A stretch of DNA of 64,000 bases from the NCBI RefSeq assembly GCF_030268965.1, contig NZ_BSSE01000002.1:310001-374000 (forward strand), in the 5' to 3' direction. This stretch comes from Microtetraspora sp. NBRC 16547. GTDB lineage: Bacteria; Actinomycetota; Actinomycetes; Streptosporangiales; Streptosporangiaceae. Numbering within the stretch: the stretch's first letter is position 1; every line of letters begins with the position of its first letter. Under the pieces are notes generated by a model that saw only the letters and a list, made by a program, of their open reading frames with translations, ran no database searches and was not told the origin of the DNA. Of the stretch, positions 52,501 through 60,966 are shown piece by piece. A program made the translations under genes and the position numbers.

Positions 52501-53223
52501 TTCCGCGCCGTCGCCCCCGTGCTTGCTCTGGTGCTCGGCGACCAGCAGCCTGGCGAGGTCGGCGACCTTGATCTGGTGGTGCTGGGACACCCGCCTCAGC
52601 TCGTCGAACGCGGCCTCGGCCGAGCAGCCACTCGTCGACATGATGATGCCCTTGGCCTGGTCGATGACCGAGCGGCCGGCCAGGGCCTCCTGCATCTGGG
52701 CCGCGCCCGTGACGACGTCGTCGTACTCCCAGATGTTCGACAGCACCACGGTGACCTGCTCGGCGAGCATGGCCAGCAGGGAGCTTCCCCCGGTGAAGGC
52801 TCCGGGTCGCACCGCGTAGAGGCCGATGATCATCACGGCGCGGTCCACCTCGATCGGCAGAGCCAGCACCGAGCGCACGCCGTGCCGTACGGCCGTCGCC
52901 GCATAGCGGGGCCAGCGCGGGTCGCGCGTCACGTCGGGGATCGCCACCGGCCGCCCGGAGGCGAGCGCCTCCCTCGACGGACCCTCGCGCAGGTCACGCT
53001 CCAGGTCGGTGAGCGCGACGAGCTCGCTGTGGGAGGCGGCGAGCAGGACCGGCCCCTCCTGCCACAGCTCAGCGGAGCCCGCCGCGCACCCGGGGACGCC
53101 GCGCGCCACGGCCTCGGTGACGCCGCGGAGCACGCTCTCGTACGACATGCCCTCGGTCACCCTGCCGAGAGCGGCGAGATCGCGGGCGAGACTCGGGGTG
53201 GTCTCCATGGCAAGAACCGTCAT
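52498..53223 (-). CDS. GAF-ANTAR RNA-binding antiterminator-type regulator
   Basis: This 241-residue protein has an N-terminal GAF sensor domain (about 20-165; SAELWQEGPVLLAASHSELVALTDLE, VRSVLALPIEVD) and a C-terminal ANTAR domain (about 175-235; ALAGRSVIDQAKGIIMSTSGCSAEAAFDELRRVSQHHQIKVADLARLLV). ANTAR proteins bind paired hairpins in nascent RNA to prevent termination. ATG at 53221-53223 is preferred over a second ATG five codons on. It diverges from the SpoIIE-like gene by 80 bases. Confidence 0.85.
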   Translation of the reverse strand: MTVLAMETTPSLARDLAALGRVTEGMSYESVLRGVTEAVARGVPGCAAGSAELWQEGPVLLAASHSELVALTDLERDLREGPSREALASGRPVAIPDVTRDPRWPRYAATAVRHGVRSVLALPIEVDRAVMIIGLYAVRPGAFTGGSSLLAMLAEQVTVVLSNIWEYDDVVTGAAQMQEALAGRSVIDQAKGIIMSTSGCSAEAAFDELRRVSQHHQIKVADLARLLVAEHQSKHGGDGAE

Positions 53224-53303
53224 ACCCCTACTTTTGGCGTTAATACGGACCCCATCGATGCGCGGAATCCGGTGACGTACCGTCGAAACAGGAGAGGGGG
53301 CAG

Positions 53304-55187
53304 ATGTCGACCAACCTATCCGAACTGGAGCGCGAGCTGAGCGGCCTCGCGGCCCGCATCGCCGCACTCCGGGAGACGCCCGCGCCGGGCGCCGCGCTGG
53401 ACGAACTGGAGGCGGCGGAGGAACTGCTCCGGTCGGCGCTCGCGGAGCTCGGGAGGAACCACAGGCGCAAGGAGGGAGGCAACCAGCGCGAGCAGAAGCT
53501 GCTGCGCCAGGTCTTCCGCGCGCTTCCCGTCCCGCTGGTCGTCATGGACGCCGGCGGCGTGGTGCGGCGGATCAACAACGAGACCAGCCGGCTGCTGGGC
53601 AGCCCGGCGGGATACCTGCTCGGGCGGCCGTTCCCGCTGCTGATCGACGTCTCCAGGCGCGCCGCCTTCCGGTCGCACCTGACGGCCGTACTGCACGGCG
53701 ACGAGAGCGCGACCTTCGAGACCCGGCTGGCCCACCAGGGCCGCACGCACACGGTCCGGCTGGTCCTCAGCAGGCTGCGCATGCCGGGCGAGCCGCGGGA
53801 GATGATCGCGGCGGTCGCGCTGCCGACCGACGTGCGGCTCCCGGAGGCGTCGTCCCCGGACCGGTTCCCGGAGGCGTCCGACTCGGACCGGGTCGCCGAC
53901 GAGTCCGCGACCATGGCCGCCGCCCGGCGCCACGACCTGCTCGCGCGGCTCACCCGCCTGTTGCTCGACGAGGAGAGCCTGCGCGAGCCGGTGGCCCTCA
54001 TCCGCGCGGCGCGGCTGCTCGCCGCCGAGACCGCAGACTGGGTGATCGCCGACGTCTTCCGCGACGACGCTCTCGACCGGGCCCTCCACCGCGCCCTCCA
54101 CCGGGCCCTCGACCGGACCCTCCAGCGGGCGGCCGTGGTGCCACCGGCCAGCGAGCCGGTCACCCGCCTGCAGCGCGCCGTCGAGGGGATGGATCCGGCG
54201 GGCGCGCCCGTCGTGAGACAGGTTCTGGAGACCGGCAGCGGGACCGTCCACGAGATGCTGTCCGACGACGCGCTCCTCGGCCCCGGCGTCCTCGGCGACA
54301 TGCGGGCGGGGTCGCTGCTGTCCGTGCCGATCGGAACCGGGCAGGAGCTCCTCGGCGTTCTCACGCTCGTACGGCTCCGCGACCGGCCGCCGTTCGGGCT
54401 CGCCGACCTCGGCCTGCTGGAGGAGGCCGGCGCCCAGCTCGGCCTGGCCATGCGGGCGCAGCGCAGCTTCCAGCGCAGGTCGCAGGCGGCCGAGACGCTC
54501 CAGACCGGGGTGCTCCCCCGTACGCTCCCGGACATCCCGGGGTTCGAGACCGCGGCGATCTACCATCCGGGGTCGGAACCGCGCGCGATCGGCGGCGAGT
54601 TCTACGACGTGTTTTCGGTCAGGGACGGGTGGGGGTTCGTCATCGGCAGCGCGGCGGGCCGGGGCGAGGAGGCCGCGTCGGTCACCGCCATGGTGCGCGG
54701 CGGGATGCGGGTGGTCAGCGTCCGCGAGGACGATCCGGGCGAGGCGTTGCGCAAGGTCAACGACGCCCTGGTCGCGCAGAACACCGGCCTGTTCGTCATG
54801 GCCGCCGCGGGCTTCGTGCGCGGGCGCCGGGTACGGCTGGCCTCGGCGGGGCACCACCCCGCGGCGCTGCTCCTCCCGGACGGCGGCGTGCGCTTCACTG
54901 AGGGCGGCGGCGTCCCCCTGGGCCTGGAGGAGGGCGCGGTTCCCGCGGTGGAGGAGCTGACGCTCACGGCGGGCCAGACCCTGCTGCTCTACTCCGACGG
55001 GCTGGTCGGCTCCCGCGGCGCGGACGGCGAGAGCTACGGCGAGGGCAGGCTCACCGAGGTCCTGACCCGGTGCGCGGGCCAGCCTCCCGGCACGGTCGTG
55101 AAGGCCATCGAGGAGGATCACCGGGAGTTCTGCGGCAACCACGTCCTCGACGAGATCACCGTGCTCACCCTCCGGCGGTCCCGATGA
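53304..55187 (+). CDS. PAS-GAF-SpoIIE/PP2C-type protein with altered metal site
   Basis: This 627-residue cytoplasmic protein has an N-terminal coiled-coil (5-65), PAS (about 70-175), GAF (about 210-385) and SpoIIE/PP2C (about 395-627) domains. Such phosphatases dephosphorylate STAS antagonists and switch the sigma factor on. In the PP2C domain the usual GGDWYD reads GGEFYD (Glu432, Asp435) and the usual GDVxGxG reads GSAAGRG (Ser449), while YSDGL (Asp565) and LDEITVL (Asp616) are kept, so metal binding may be weakened. A 12-base tandem repeat (54075-54122) encodes RALHRALHRALDRTLQRA in the GAF region. Confidence 0.83.
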   Translation: MSTNLSELERELSGLAARIAALRETPAPGAALDELEAAEELLRSALAELGRNHRRKEGGNQREQKLLRQVFRALPVPLVVMDAGGVVRRINNETSRLLGSPAGYLLGRPFPLLIDVSRRAAFRSHLTAVLHGDESATFETRLAHQGRTHTVRLVLSRLRMPGEPREMIAAVALPTDVRLPEASSPDRFPEASDSDRVADESATMAAARRHDLLARLTRLLLDEESLREPVALIRAARLLAAETADWVIADVFRDDALDRALHRALHRALDRTLQRAAVVPPASEPVTRLQRAVEGMDPAGAPVVRQVLETGSGTVHEMLSDDALLGPGVLGDMRAGSLLSVPIGTGQELLGVLTLVRLRDRPPFGLADLGLLEEAGAQLGLAMRAQRSFQRRSQAAETLQTGVLPRTLPDIPGFETAAIYHPGSEPRAIGGEFYDVFSVRDGWGFVIGSAAGRGEEAASVTAMVRGGMRVVSVREDDPGEALRKVNDALVAQNTGLFVMAAAGFVRGRRVRLASAGHHPAALLLPDGGVRFTEGGGVPLGLEEGAVPAVEELTLTAGQTLLLYSDGLVGSRGADGESYGEGRLTEVLTRCAGQPPGTVVKAIEEDHREFCGNHVLDEITVLTLRRSR

Positions 55188-55292
55188 CCCCGGGGGCCAC
55201 CCCGCGTCGCGCGGCGGGCAGGGCGAATGACGACATGCCGGCATGGGGCGAATCGTGGCTTCTGTACGATTTCCACCGATTTGGGGGTTTAG

Positions 55293-55319
55293 CGCGAGTT
55301 GGAGCGCGGTAAACTCGCG
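55293..55319. promoter_or_regulatory. Inverted repeat upstream of the GT4 gene
   Basis: CGCGAGTT (55293-55300) and AACTCGCG (55312-55319) form an 8-bp dyad with an 11-base spacer, ahead of GGGGGTTT and around GCGGTAAA. It may be a promoter/operator for the glycosyltransferase gene; a SigB-like promoter is possible but not convincing. Confidence 0.35.
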
Positions 55320-55329
55320 GATGTAGTTG

Positions 55330-55357
55330 GTGCCTAAGACGCAGGCACACCGTTTTT
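55330..55357 (+). terminator. Short hairpin with T-run
   Basis: GTGCCT (55330-55335) pairs with AGGCAC (55343-55348), and TTTTT follows at 55353-55357. This is one of few intrinsic-type terminators with a U-tract in the window; it could end the SpoIIE-like transcript or act as an attenuator before the GT4 gene. Confidence 0.5.
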
Positions 55358-55383
55358 GAAGCTCTTCAGGCTTGAGGTGTGCC

Positions 55384-56469
55384 ATGAATATCGCCATTGT
55401 TTCCGCGCAGGCCCTGACCTCCGACACTCCCGCGATCGCCCGCGAGCTGGCCCGCGGTCACCGGGTGACGGTTTACACGCGTTCCGCCGCCGGCCAGCCG
55501 TCCAAAGGCGTCTCCATCGAGCAGGTGGCTGCGGGACCGGACATAGAGCTGTCTGAGAACGACCTGTTGCCCTACCTTCCCGACTTCAGCGCCGGTCTCA
55601 TGCGTCACTGGCGCAAGGACCGGCCCGACATCATCCACGCGCATTCCTGGGCCGGCGGGCTGGCCGCCATCGCGGGCTCCGAAGGTCTCGGCGTGCCGGT
55701 CACCCAGACGTTCCACGGGCACTTCCACGGCGGGCAGACGCCGGTCCGGCGGCTGGAGTGCGCCATCGGCCGCCACGCCCGCGCGGTCATCGCGACCTGC
55801 GCCGACGAGGAGTCCGAGCTGATCCGGATGGGCGTGCCCCGGCGCAACATCTCGGTCGTCCCGAGCGGGATCGACGTCGAGCGGTTCCGCCGCCAGGGCC
55901 CCACTCTCCCGCGCGGCGAGCGTCCGCGCCTCCTCCACGTCGGCCTGGGCAGCGACCCCGGCGAGATCGCCGCGAGCGGCGCCGCCACCGCGATCGGCGC
56001 GCTGGCGGCCGTCCCCGACGCCGACCTCGTGATCGCGGGCGGGGACGACCTCAGCATCGAGCGGCTCCGGGCGATCGCCAGGGACCACGGGGTCGGCGAC
56101 CGCGTGGACCTGCTCGGCCTGGTCCCGCACGCCACCATGCCGAAGCTGATGCGCAGCGCCGACATGGTGCTCTCCCTCGCTCCCACCGTGCCGACCGGCC
56201 TCGCCGCCCTGGAGGCCATGGCCTGCGGCGTCCCGGTCGTCGCGTCCGCGGTGGGCGCGCACCTCGACTCCGTCGTCGACGGGGTCACCGGCTTCCTCAC
56301 CCGGCCCGGCCGGCCCGCCGAGACCGCGGTCCGGATCCGTGAGCTGCTCGGGGACGTGACTCTCCGTACGGCCATGGGATACGCGGCGGCCGACCGCGCC
56401 CGCTCCCGCTACTCCCTGGAGCGGATCAGCATGGAGCTGCTCCGTGTCTACGAACGGACCTGCGCCTGA
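55384..56469 (+). CDS. GT4-family glycosyltransferase
   Basis: This 361-residue GT-B glycosyltransferase of family 4 transfers a sugar from a nucleotide donor; donor and acceptor are not determinable. The N-terminal acceptor domain includes RPDIIHAHSWAGGLAAI; the linker ISVVPSGIDVERFR precedes the donor domain; the EX7E region is LAPTVPTGLAALEAMACGVPVVASAVG, with Thr/Gly in place of the first Glu commonly seen, a variation worth noting. ATG at 55384 has GAGG seven bases upstream. It stands between the stress island and the proline locus, with no clear operon partner. Confidence 0.85.
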   Translation: MNIAIVSAQALTSDTPAIARELARGHRVTVYTRSAAGQPSKGVSIEQVAAGPDIELSENDLLPYLPDFSAGLMRHWRKDRPDIIHAHSWAGGLAAIAGSEGLGVPVTQTFHGHFHGGQTPVRRLECAIGRHARAVIATCADEESELIRMGVPRRNISVVPSGIDVERFRRQGPTLPRGERPRLLHVGLGSDPGEIAASGAATAIGALAAVPDADLVIAGGDDLSIERLRAIARDHGVGDRVDLLGLVPHATMPKLMRSADMVLSLAPTVPTGLAALEAMACGVPVVASAVGAHLDSVVDGVTGFLTRPGRPAETAVRIRELLGDVTLRTAMGYAAADRARSRYSLERISMELLRVYERTCA

Positions 56470-56479
56470 CCGCCGACGG

Positions 56480-57574
56480 TCACGACGTTCGCCGGCCGGG
56501 TGTGTGTCGGCCGGACTCCCCGGTGAGGGCCGCCGCCTTCAGCGACAGGTGGAGCAACAGGCGGTCCCGGCCGTCGGCGAGGTCGAGCCCGGTGACCTGC
56601 CCGGCCCGGCCCAGCCGGTAGTACAGCGTCTGGCGGTGCACGCCGAGCGCGGCCGCCGTCTCCTGGACCTGGCCGGCCCGGTCGAGGTACGTCTCGACCG
56701 TGCCCGCCAGGTCGCCGAGCGCGGCGGACTCGGTGGCCAGTTCGGCGAGATCGCTCCTCGGCAGCCGGGCCAGGAAGCGGTAGACGCCCAGGTCCGCCCA
56801 GCTCGTGACCGGCCCGAGGCGGTGGACGTGTTCGGCGACCCGGAGCGCGAGCACGGCCTCGGCCCAGCTCTCCCAGGCGTCGCCGGAGTCCTCGCGGACT
56901 CCCCCGATGCCGGCGGCCGTGCCGTACGTCGTCTGGAGGATGCGGGCGACTCCGGGAGCCTGGGAGGCGGGCGACAGGACCGCGGTGAGCGGTTCCGGAC
57001 CGTCGCCCGGCTCGGCGAGCACGCCGCGCGGGAGCCGCCACAGCGCGGCCGCCCGGTCCGGCGCGGTCCGTACGGCTATCGCCGCGACGGGGCCGGTGAC
57101 CCGCAGCGCGGCGGCGGCCCTGGTGGCGGGGTCGGCGGAGAAGAAGTCCCACAGGCGGGCCTGTCCGGTGCGCGCCTCCCTCGCCAGGACGGCGGCCGCC
57201 TGCTCGACCAGCGGCGCCACCGAGGCGAGCCGGGCGTCGGTCAGCGCGCCGGAGTCGAGGAGCCACAGGTACCCGTAGGTCACGCCGCCGTGCCGCAGCG
57301 GCACGCACACGCGGTCGAGCATGCCGCGCAGGCCGGGGATGCCAGGGATGCGGACCGGGACGGTGGAGGTGGCGATGCCGTACGCCTCGAAATGGGCCCG
57401 GACCTCGTCGCTCGCTCTCCTGCGCAGGATCGACTCCTGGCGCACGGTGTCGATGTCACCGCTCTGCGCGCCGTAGGCCAGAAGGTGGAACGAGCGGTCC
57501 TCGATCGTGACCGAGGCGTCGAGCAACCGCGCGATCTCATCGACGATTTCCTGCATGCCGCCATTATTGTGCAT
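56480..57574 (-). CDS. PucR/CdaR-type regulator, probable PutR of the proline locus
   Basis: This 364-residue regulator has an N-terminal sensor part (GMQEIVDEIARLLDASVTIEDRSF) and a C-terminal PucR-type helix-turn-helix (ETYLDRAGQVQETAAALGVHRQTLYYRLGRAGQVTGLDL, about 290-330). It is divergent from proline dehydrogenase across 65 bases, the arrangement in which Streptomyces PutR activates putBC-type genes in response to proline. The assignment as PutR rests on this context. Confidence 0.82.
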   Translation of the reverse strand: MHNNGGMQEIVDEIARLLDASVTIEDRSFHLLAYGAQSGDIDTVRQESILRRRASDEVRAHFEAYGIATSTVPVRIPGIPGLRGMLDRVCVPLRHGGVTYGYLWLLDSGALTDARLASVAPLVEQAAAVLAREARTGQARLWDFFSADPATRAAAALRVTGPVAAIAVRTAPDRAAALWRLPRGVLAEPGDGPEPLTAVLSPASQAPGVARILQTTYGTAAGIGGVREDSGDAWESWAEAVLALRVAEHVHRLGPVTSWADLGVYRFLARLPRSDLAELATESAALGDLAGTVETYLDRAGQVQETAAALGVHRQTLYYRLGRAGQVTGLDLADGRDRLLLHLSLKAAALTGESGRHTPGRRTS

Positions 57575-57639
57575 TTGTCTGAAAATGCTGTGACGCCTGT
57601 CCGTGGACCAGCTCTGAACTGCGAATCTACCCTTGAGCC

Positions 57640-58551
57640 ATGCTCGGTTCCCTGCTTCTCGCGGCTTCGCGGAATCCGCTGGCGCGGCGCGCCGTTTCCG
57701 GCCTGCCGCCCACCCGCCGTGTCGTCGACCGCTTCGTCGCGGGCGAGACCGCCTCCGACGCGGTCGCCGCCGTGCGCCGGCTGACCGACGCGGGCCTGAC
57801 GGTCACGATCGATCATCTGGGCGAGGAGATCCGCGACGCGGAGGCGGCGGCCCTGACGGCCAAGGCGTACGTGACGATGCTCGACGCGCTCGCCCCGCTC
57901 GGCCTCGGCCGCCGCGCCGAGGTGTCGGTGAAGCTGTCGGCGGTCGGGCAGGCGCTCGACGAGACGATGGCGCTGGAGCACGCGCGGCGGATCTGCGCCG
58001 CCGCCCAGGACTGCGGGACCACCGTCACGCTCGACATGGAGGACCACACCACGGTCGACTCCACGCTCTCGATCCTGCGCGCCCTGCGCGAGGACTTCCC
58101 CGACACGGGTGTGGCGATCCAGGCGTACCTCTTCCGCAGCGAGGAGGACTGCCGCGACCTCTCCGGCTCCCGGGTGCGCCTGGTGAAGGGCGCCTACCGG
58201 GAACCCGCCTCGGTCGCGCACCAGAGCAAGACCGAGGTGGACCGGGCGTACGTGCGGTGCCTGCGCATCCTCATGGCGGGTACGGGATATCCCATGGTGG
58301 GCACGCACGACGACCGGCTCATCGCGATCACCGAGATGCTGGCCGACCGGTACGGCCGCGGCCAGGACAGCTACGAGTATCAGATGCTCTACGGGATCCG
58401 GACGGACAAGCAGGAGGCGCTCGTGGGCGCCGGCGCCTCGGTCCGGGTCTACGTGCCCTACGGCGACGACTGGTACGGCTACTTCATGCGCCGCCTGGCG
58501 GAGCGCCCGGCCAACGTCGCCTTCTTCCTGCGGTCTCTGAGGGGTAAGTGA
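57640..58551 (+). CDS. Proline dehydrogenase
   Basis: This 303-residue monofunctional FAD-dependent proline dehydrogenase oxidises proline to pyrroline-5-carboxylate. The family barrel is seen in VTIDHLGEEI, EVSVKLSAVGQALDE, VTLDMEDHTTVDSTL and the C-terminal block LVKGAYREPASVA followed by MVGTHDDRLIA. The stop overlaps the P5C dehydrogenase start by one base (TGATG), so the two steps are coupled in translation. Confidence 0.92.
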   Translation: MLGSLLLAASRNPLARRAVSGLPPTRRVVDRFVAGETASDAVAAVRRLTDAGLTVTIDHLGEEIRDAEAAALTAKAYVTMLDALAPLGLGRRAEVSVKLSAVGQALDETMALEHARRICAAAQDCGTTVTLDMEDHTTVDSTLSILRALREDFPDTGVAIQAYLFRSEEDCRDLSGSRVRLVKGAYREPASVAHQSKTEVDRAYVRCLRILMAGTGYPMVGTHDDRLIAITEMLADRYGRGQDSYEYQMLYGIRTDKQEALVGAGASVRVYVPYGDDWYGYFMRRLAERPANVAFFLRSLRGK

Positions 58552-60176
58552 TGGACGCGATCAGCAATGTTCCGGTTCCGGCCAACGAGCCGACGTACGG
58601 CTACGCGCCGGGCAGCGCCGAGCGGGCCTCCCTGGAGGACCGGATCAAGGAGCTGAGCGGCGCGCCGCTGGAGCTCACGATGACGATCGGCGGCGAGCGG
58701 CGGCTGGGCGGCGGTTCGCCCATCGACGTGGTGCAGCCGCACAACCACGCCTCCGTACTCGGGCGGGCGTCCGAGGCGACCGCCTCCGACGTGCGGGCGG
58801 CGATCGACTCCGCGCTGGCGGCCGCTCCGGCCTGGCGGGCGCTGTCGTTCGACGAGCGGGCCGCGATCTTCCTGAAGGCCGCCGACCTGCTGAGCGGCCC
58901 GTGGCGGGCCACGCTCAACGCGGCCACGATCCTCGGCCAGTCCAAGTCGGCGCAGCAGGCCGAGATCGACGCCGCCTGCGAGCTGATCGACTTCCTGCGG
59001 TTCAACGTGGCGTACGCCCGGCAGCTCCTGGCCGAGCAGCCGGTGTCGTCGCCGGGTGTGTGGAACCGGCTGGAGTACCGGCCGCTTGAGGGCTTCGTCC
59101 TCGCGATCACGCCGTTCAACTTCACCGCCATTGCCGGAAATCTGCCGACTTCTGCGGCTTTGATGGGCAATGTCGTGGTGTGGAAGCCGTCGCCGACGCA
59201 GCAGTTCGCGGCGCACTTCACCATGCGGCTGCTGGAGGCGGCGGGGCTGCCTCCGGGCGTCATCAACATGGTGACCGGCAACGGCTCGGCCGTCTCCGAG
59301 GTCGCGCTGACCCACCCGGAGCTCGCCGGCATCCACTTCACCGGCTCCACCGGGACGTTCCAGCACCTGTGGCGCACCGTCGGCGAGAACATCACCGGCT
59401 ACCGGAGCTACCCGAGGCTGGTCGGCGAGACCGGCGGCAAGGACTTCGTCCTCGCCCACCCGTCGGCGTCGCCCGAGGTCCTGGCCACCGCGCTGGTCCG
59501 CGGCGCCTTCGAGTACCAGGGGCAGAAGTGTTCCGCGGCCTCGCGCGCGTACGTGCCGCGGTCGCTCTGGTCGAAGATGCGGGACGACGTCGTCGCCACG
59601 GCCGAGTCGCTGACGGTCGGGGACGTGGCCGGCGACCTGTCCACGTTCATGGGCGCCGTCATCGACGGCCGGGCCTTCGCCAAGCACCGCGACGCGATCG
59701 ACCGGGCCAGGTCGGTCGACTCGATCGACGTCCTCACCGGCTCGTACGACGACTCGACCGGATATTTCGTGAAGCCGACCATCCTGGAGTGCTCCGACCC
59801 CACGGATGAGATCTTCGTGAAGGAGTACTTCGGCCCGATCCTCGCGGTTCACGTCTACGAGGACTCCACGTTCGACTCGGTGCTCGACCAGATGGAGAGC
59901 GTCTCGCCGTACGCGCTGACCGGCTCGATCATCGCCCAGGACCGGTACGCCATCGCGTCCGCGTCCGAGCGGCTGCGGTTCGCTGCGGGCAACTTCTACA
60001 TCAACGACAAGCCCACCGGCGCGGTCGTGGGCCAGCAGCCCTTCGGCGGCGCCCGCGCCTCCGGCACCAACGACAAGGCCGGGTCGATCTTCAACCTGAT
60101 CCGCTGGGTGAACGCCCGCACGATCAAGGAGACCTTCGTCCCGCCGACCGATCACCGATACCCGCACATGGGCTGA
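58551..60176 (+). CDS. pruA: L-glutamate gamma-semialdehyde (P5C) dehydrogenase
   Basis: This 541-residue NAD-dependent aldehyde dehydrogenase completes proline degradation to glutamate. It has the ALDH N-domain (VVQPHNHASVLGRASEATA), the cofactor block ITPFNFTAIAGNLPTSAAL, the catalytic Glu in LVGETGGKDFVLAH and the nucleophile Cys in FEYQGQKCSAASRAYVP. ATG at 58551 is used rather than the adjacent in-frame GTG because GAGGGG is well spaced to it. It is followed by a strong terminator. Confidence 0.93.
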   Translation: MDAISNVPVPANEPTYGYAPGSAERASLEDRIKELSGAPLELTMTIGGERRLGGGSPIDVVQPHNHASVLGRASEATASDVRAAIDSALAAAPAWRALSFDERAAIFLKAADLLSGPWRATLNAATILGQSKSAQQAEIDAACELIDFLRFNVAYARQLLAEQPVSSPGVWNRLEYRPLEGFVLAITPFNFTAIAGNLPTSAALMGNVVVWKPSPTQQFAAHFTMRLLEAAGLPPGVINMVTGNGSAVSEVALTHPELAGIHFTGSTGTFQHLWRTVGENITGYRSYPRLVGETGGKDFVLAHPSASPEVLATALVRGAFEYQGQKCSAASRAYVPRSLWSKMRDDVVATAESLTVGDVAGDLSTFMGAVIDGRAFAKHRDAIDRARSVDSIDVLTGSYDDSTGYFVKPTILECSDPTDEIFVKEYFGPILAVHVYEDSTFDSVLDQMESVSPYALTGSIIAQDRYAIASASERLRFAAGNFYINDKPTGAVVGQQPFGGARASGTNDKAGSIFNLIRWVNARTIKETFVPPTDHRYPHMG

Positions 60177-60241
60177 CCGTCGAGCGCGCCGCGAAGGGAC
60201 CACCCTCGCGAGCCATCACCCTCGACGGGCGGCCCCGCCGG

Positions 60242-60278
60242 AGCGGGCCCGGATCTCACGCCGAGATCCGGGCCCGCT
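60242..60278 (+). terminator. Strong terminator after the proline catabolic operon
   Basis: A perfect 16-bp stem (AGCGGGCCCGGATCTC 60242-60257 with GAGATCCGGGCCCGCT 60263-60278, loop ACGCC) is followed by TCGATTTATT. The rest of the 233-base gap to 60409 holds no other feature. Confidence 0.85.
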
Positions 60279-60409
60279 TCGATTTATTCAGGCGACGAAC
60301 TCCCGGCCTCTCTCGGCTCGATCCGCGACGCTCGCAGAATTCCCGTCGCCAGACGGAGGAGTGGCGGAAATGTCGGCCAAGGTTCCGGCCAGACAGATAC
60401 CATGTGCTT

Positions 60410-60697
60410 ATGGAGCTCATTCCGATCAGCGAGGCGAAGGACCGGCTCACCGAACTGGCCGACCGCGCCGCCCGGGAGCACGACCATTTCACTCTGACCC
60501 GGAACGGACGGCCGCATGCGGTGATCCTTTCTGTGGCGGAGTGGGAGTCCCTACAGGAGACCCTGGAAATCCTCGCCGACGCTGAGATGCGCGCCGATCT
60601 GGTGGAGGCCGTCGCCGCCGAGGCGCGCGGCGACGTGACCACAGAAGAGGAGATGGCCGAGATCATGGCAACTCGCCTCGGCAAGGCGAGCGCGTGA
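60410..60697 (+). CDS. Phd/YefM-type antitoxin
   Basis: This 95-residue antitoxin has the Phd/YefM DNA-binding N-terminus (ELIPISEAKDRLTELADRA) and the ITRNGRP-type strand (FTLTRNGRPHAVILSVAEWESL), with an acidic helical C-terminus that would wrap around the toxin. ATG at 60410 starts the conserved part. Its stop overlaps the toxin start by 4 bases (GTGA). Such antitoxins usually repress their own promoter. Confidence 0.9.
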   Translation: MELIPISEAKDRLTELADRAAREHDHFTLTRNGRPHAVILSVAEWESLQETLEILADAEMRADLVEAVAAEARGDVTTEEEMAEIMATRLGKASA

Positions 60698-60966
60698 GCG
60701 AGCGATACTCTGTCCTCCTCGCTCCACCGGCGCGACGCGCCCTCGCGTCCGGACTGCCCGAAGGCGTTGCCGCCGCCGCCTGGGAGTTGATCACCCACGC
60801 GATCGCCCAGGAGCCATGGCGCGTGGGCAAGCCCCTGCAAGAGCCGTACGACGGGCTGCATGTGGCGCGACGCGGAACCTATCGCGTCGTCTACCAGATC
60901 GACGAGGACAAGCACGCCGTGACCATTCTGACTATCAAACACCGTCGGGACGCCTACCGTACTTGA
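60694..60966 (+). CDS. RelE/ParE-family toxin, 3' end abutting an IS element
   Basis: This 90-residue toxin has the RelE fold: YSVLLAPPARRALASGLPEGVAAA, PLQEPYDGLHVARRGTYRVVYQID and the terminal strand VTILTIKHRRDAYR. RelE-type members cleave ribosome-bound mRNA. The last bases (ACT TGA) lie at the probable end of the IS200/IS605 element, so the present stop codon appears to come from the element (TTGAC at 60963-60967). The core fold is complete, so the toxin may still be active. Confidence 0.88.
   Translation: MSERYSVLLAPPARRALASGLPEGVAAAAWELITHAIAQEPWRVGKPLQEPYDGLHVARRGTYRVVYQIDEDKHAVTILTIKHRRDAYRT

Noticed and set aside
55287-55313. SigB-like promoter (GTTT ... GGTAAA) before the GT4 gene
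   Set aside because: The -10 match is weak and the spacing long; not strong enough to list as a promoter.
57280-58308. Minus-strand frame opposite proline dehydrogenase
   Set aside because: It is an antisense shadow, and partly the PucR gene read in another frame.
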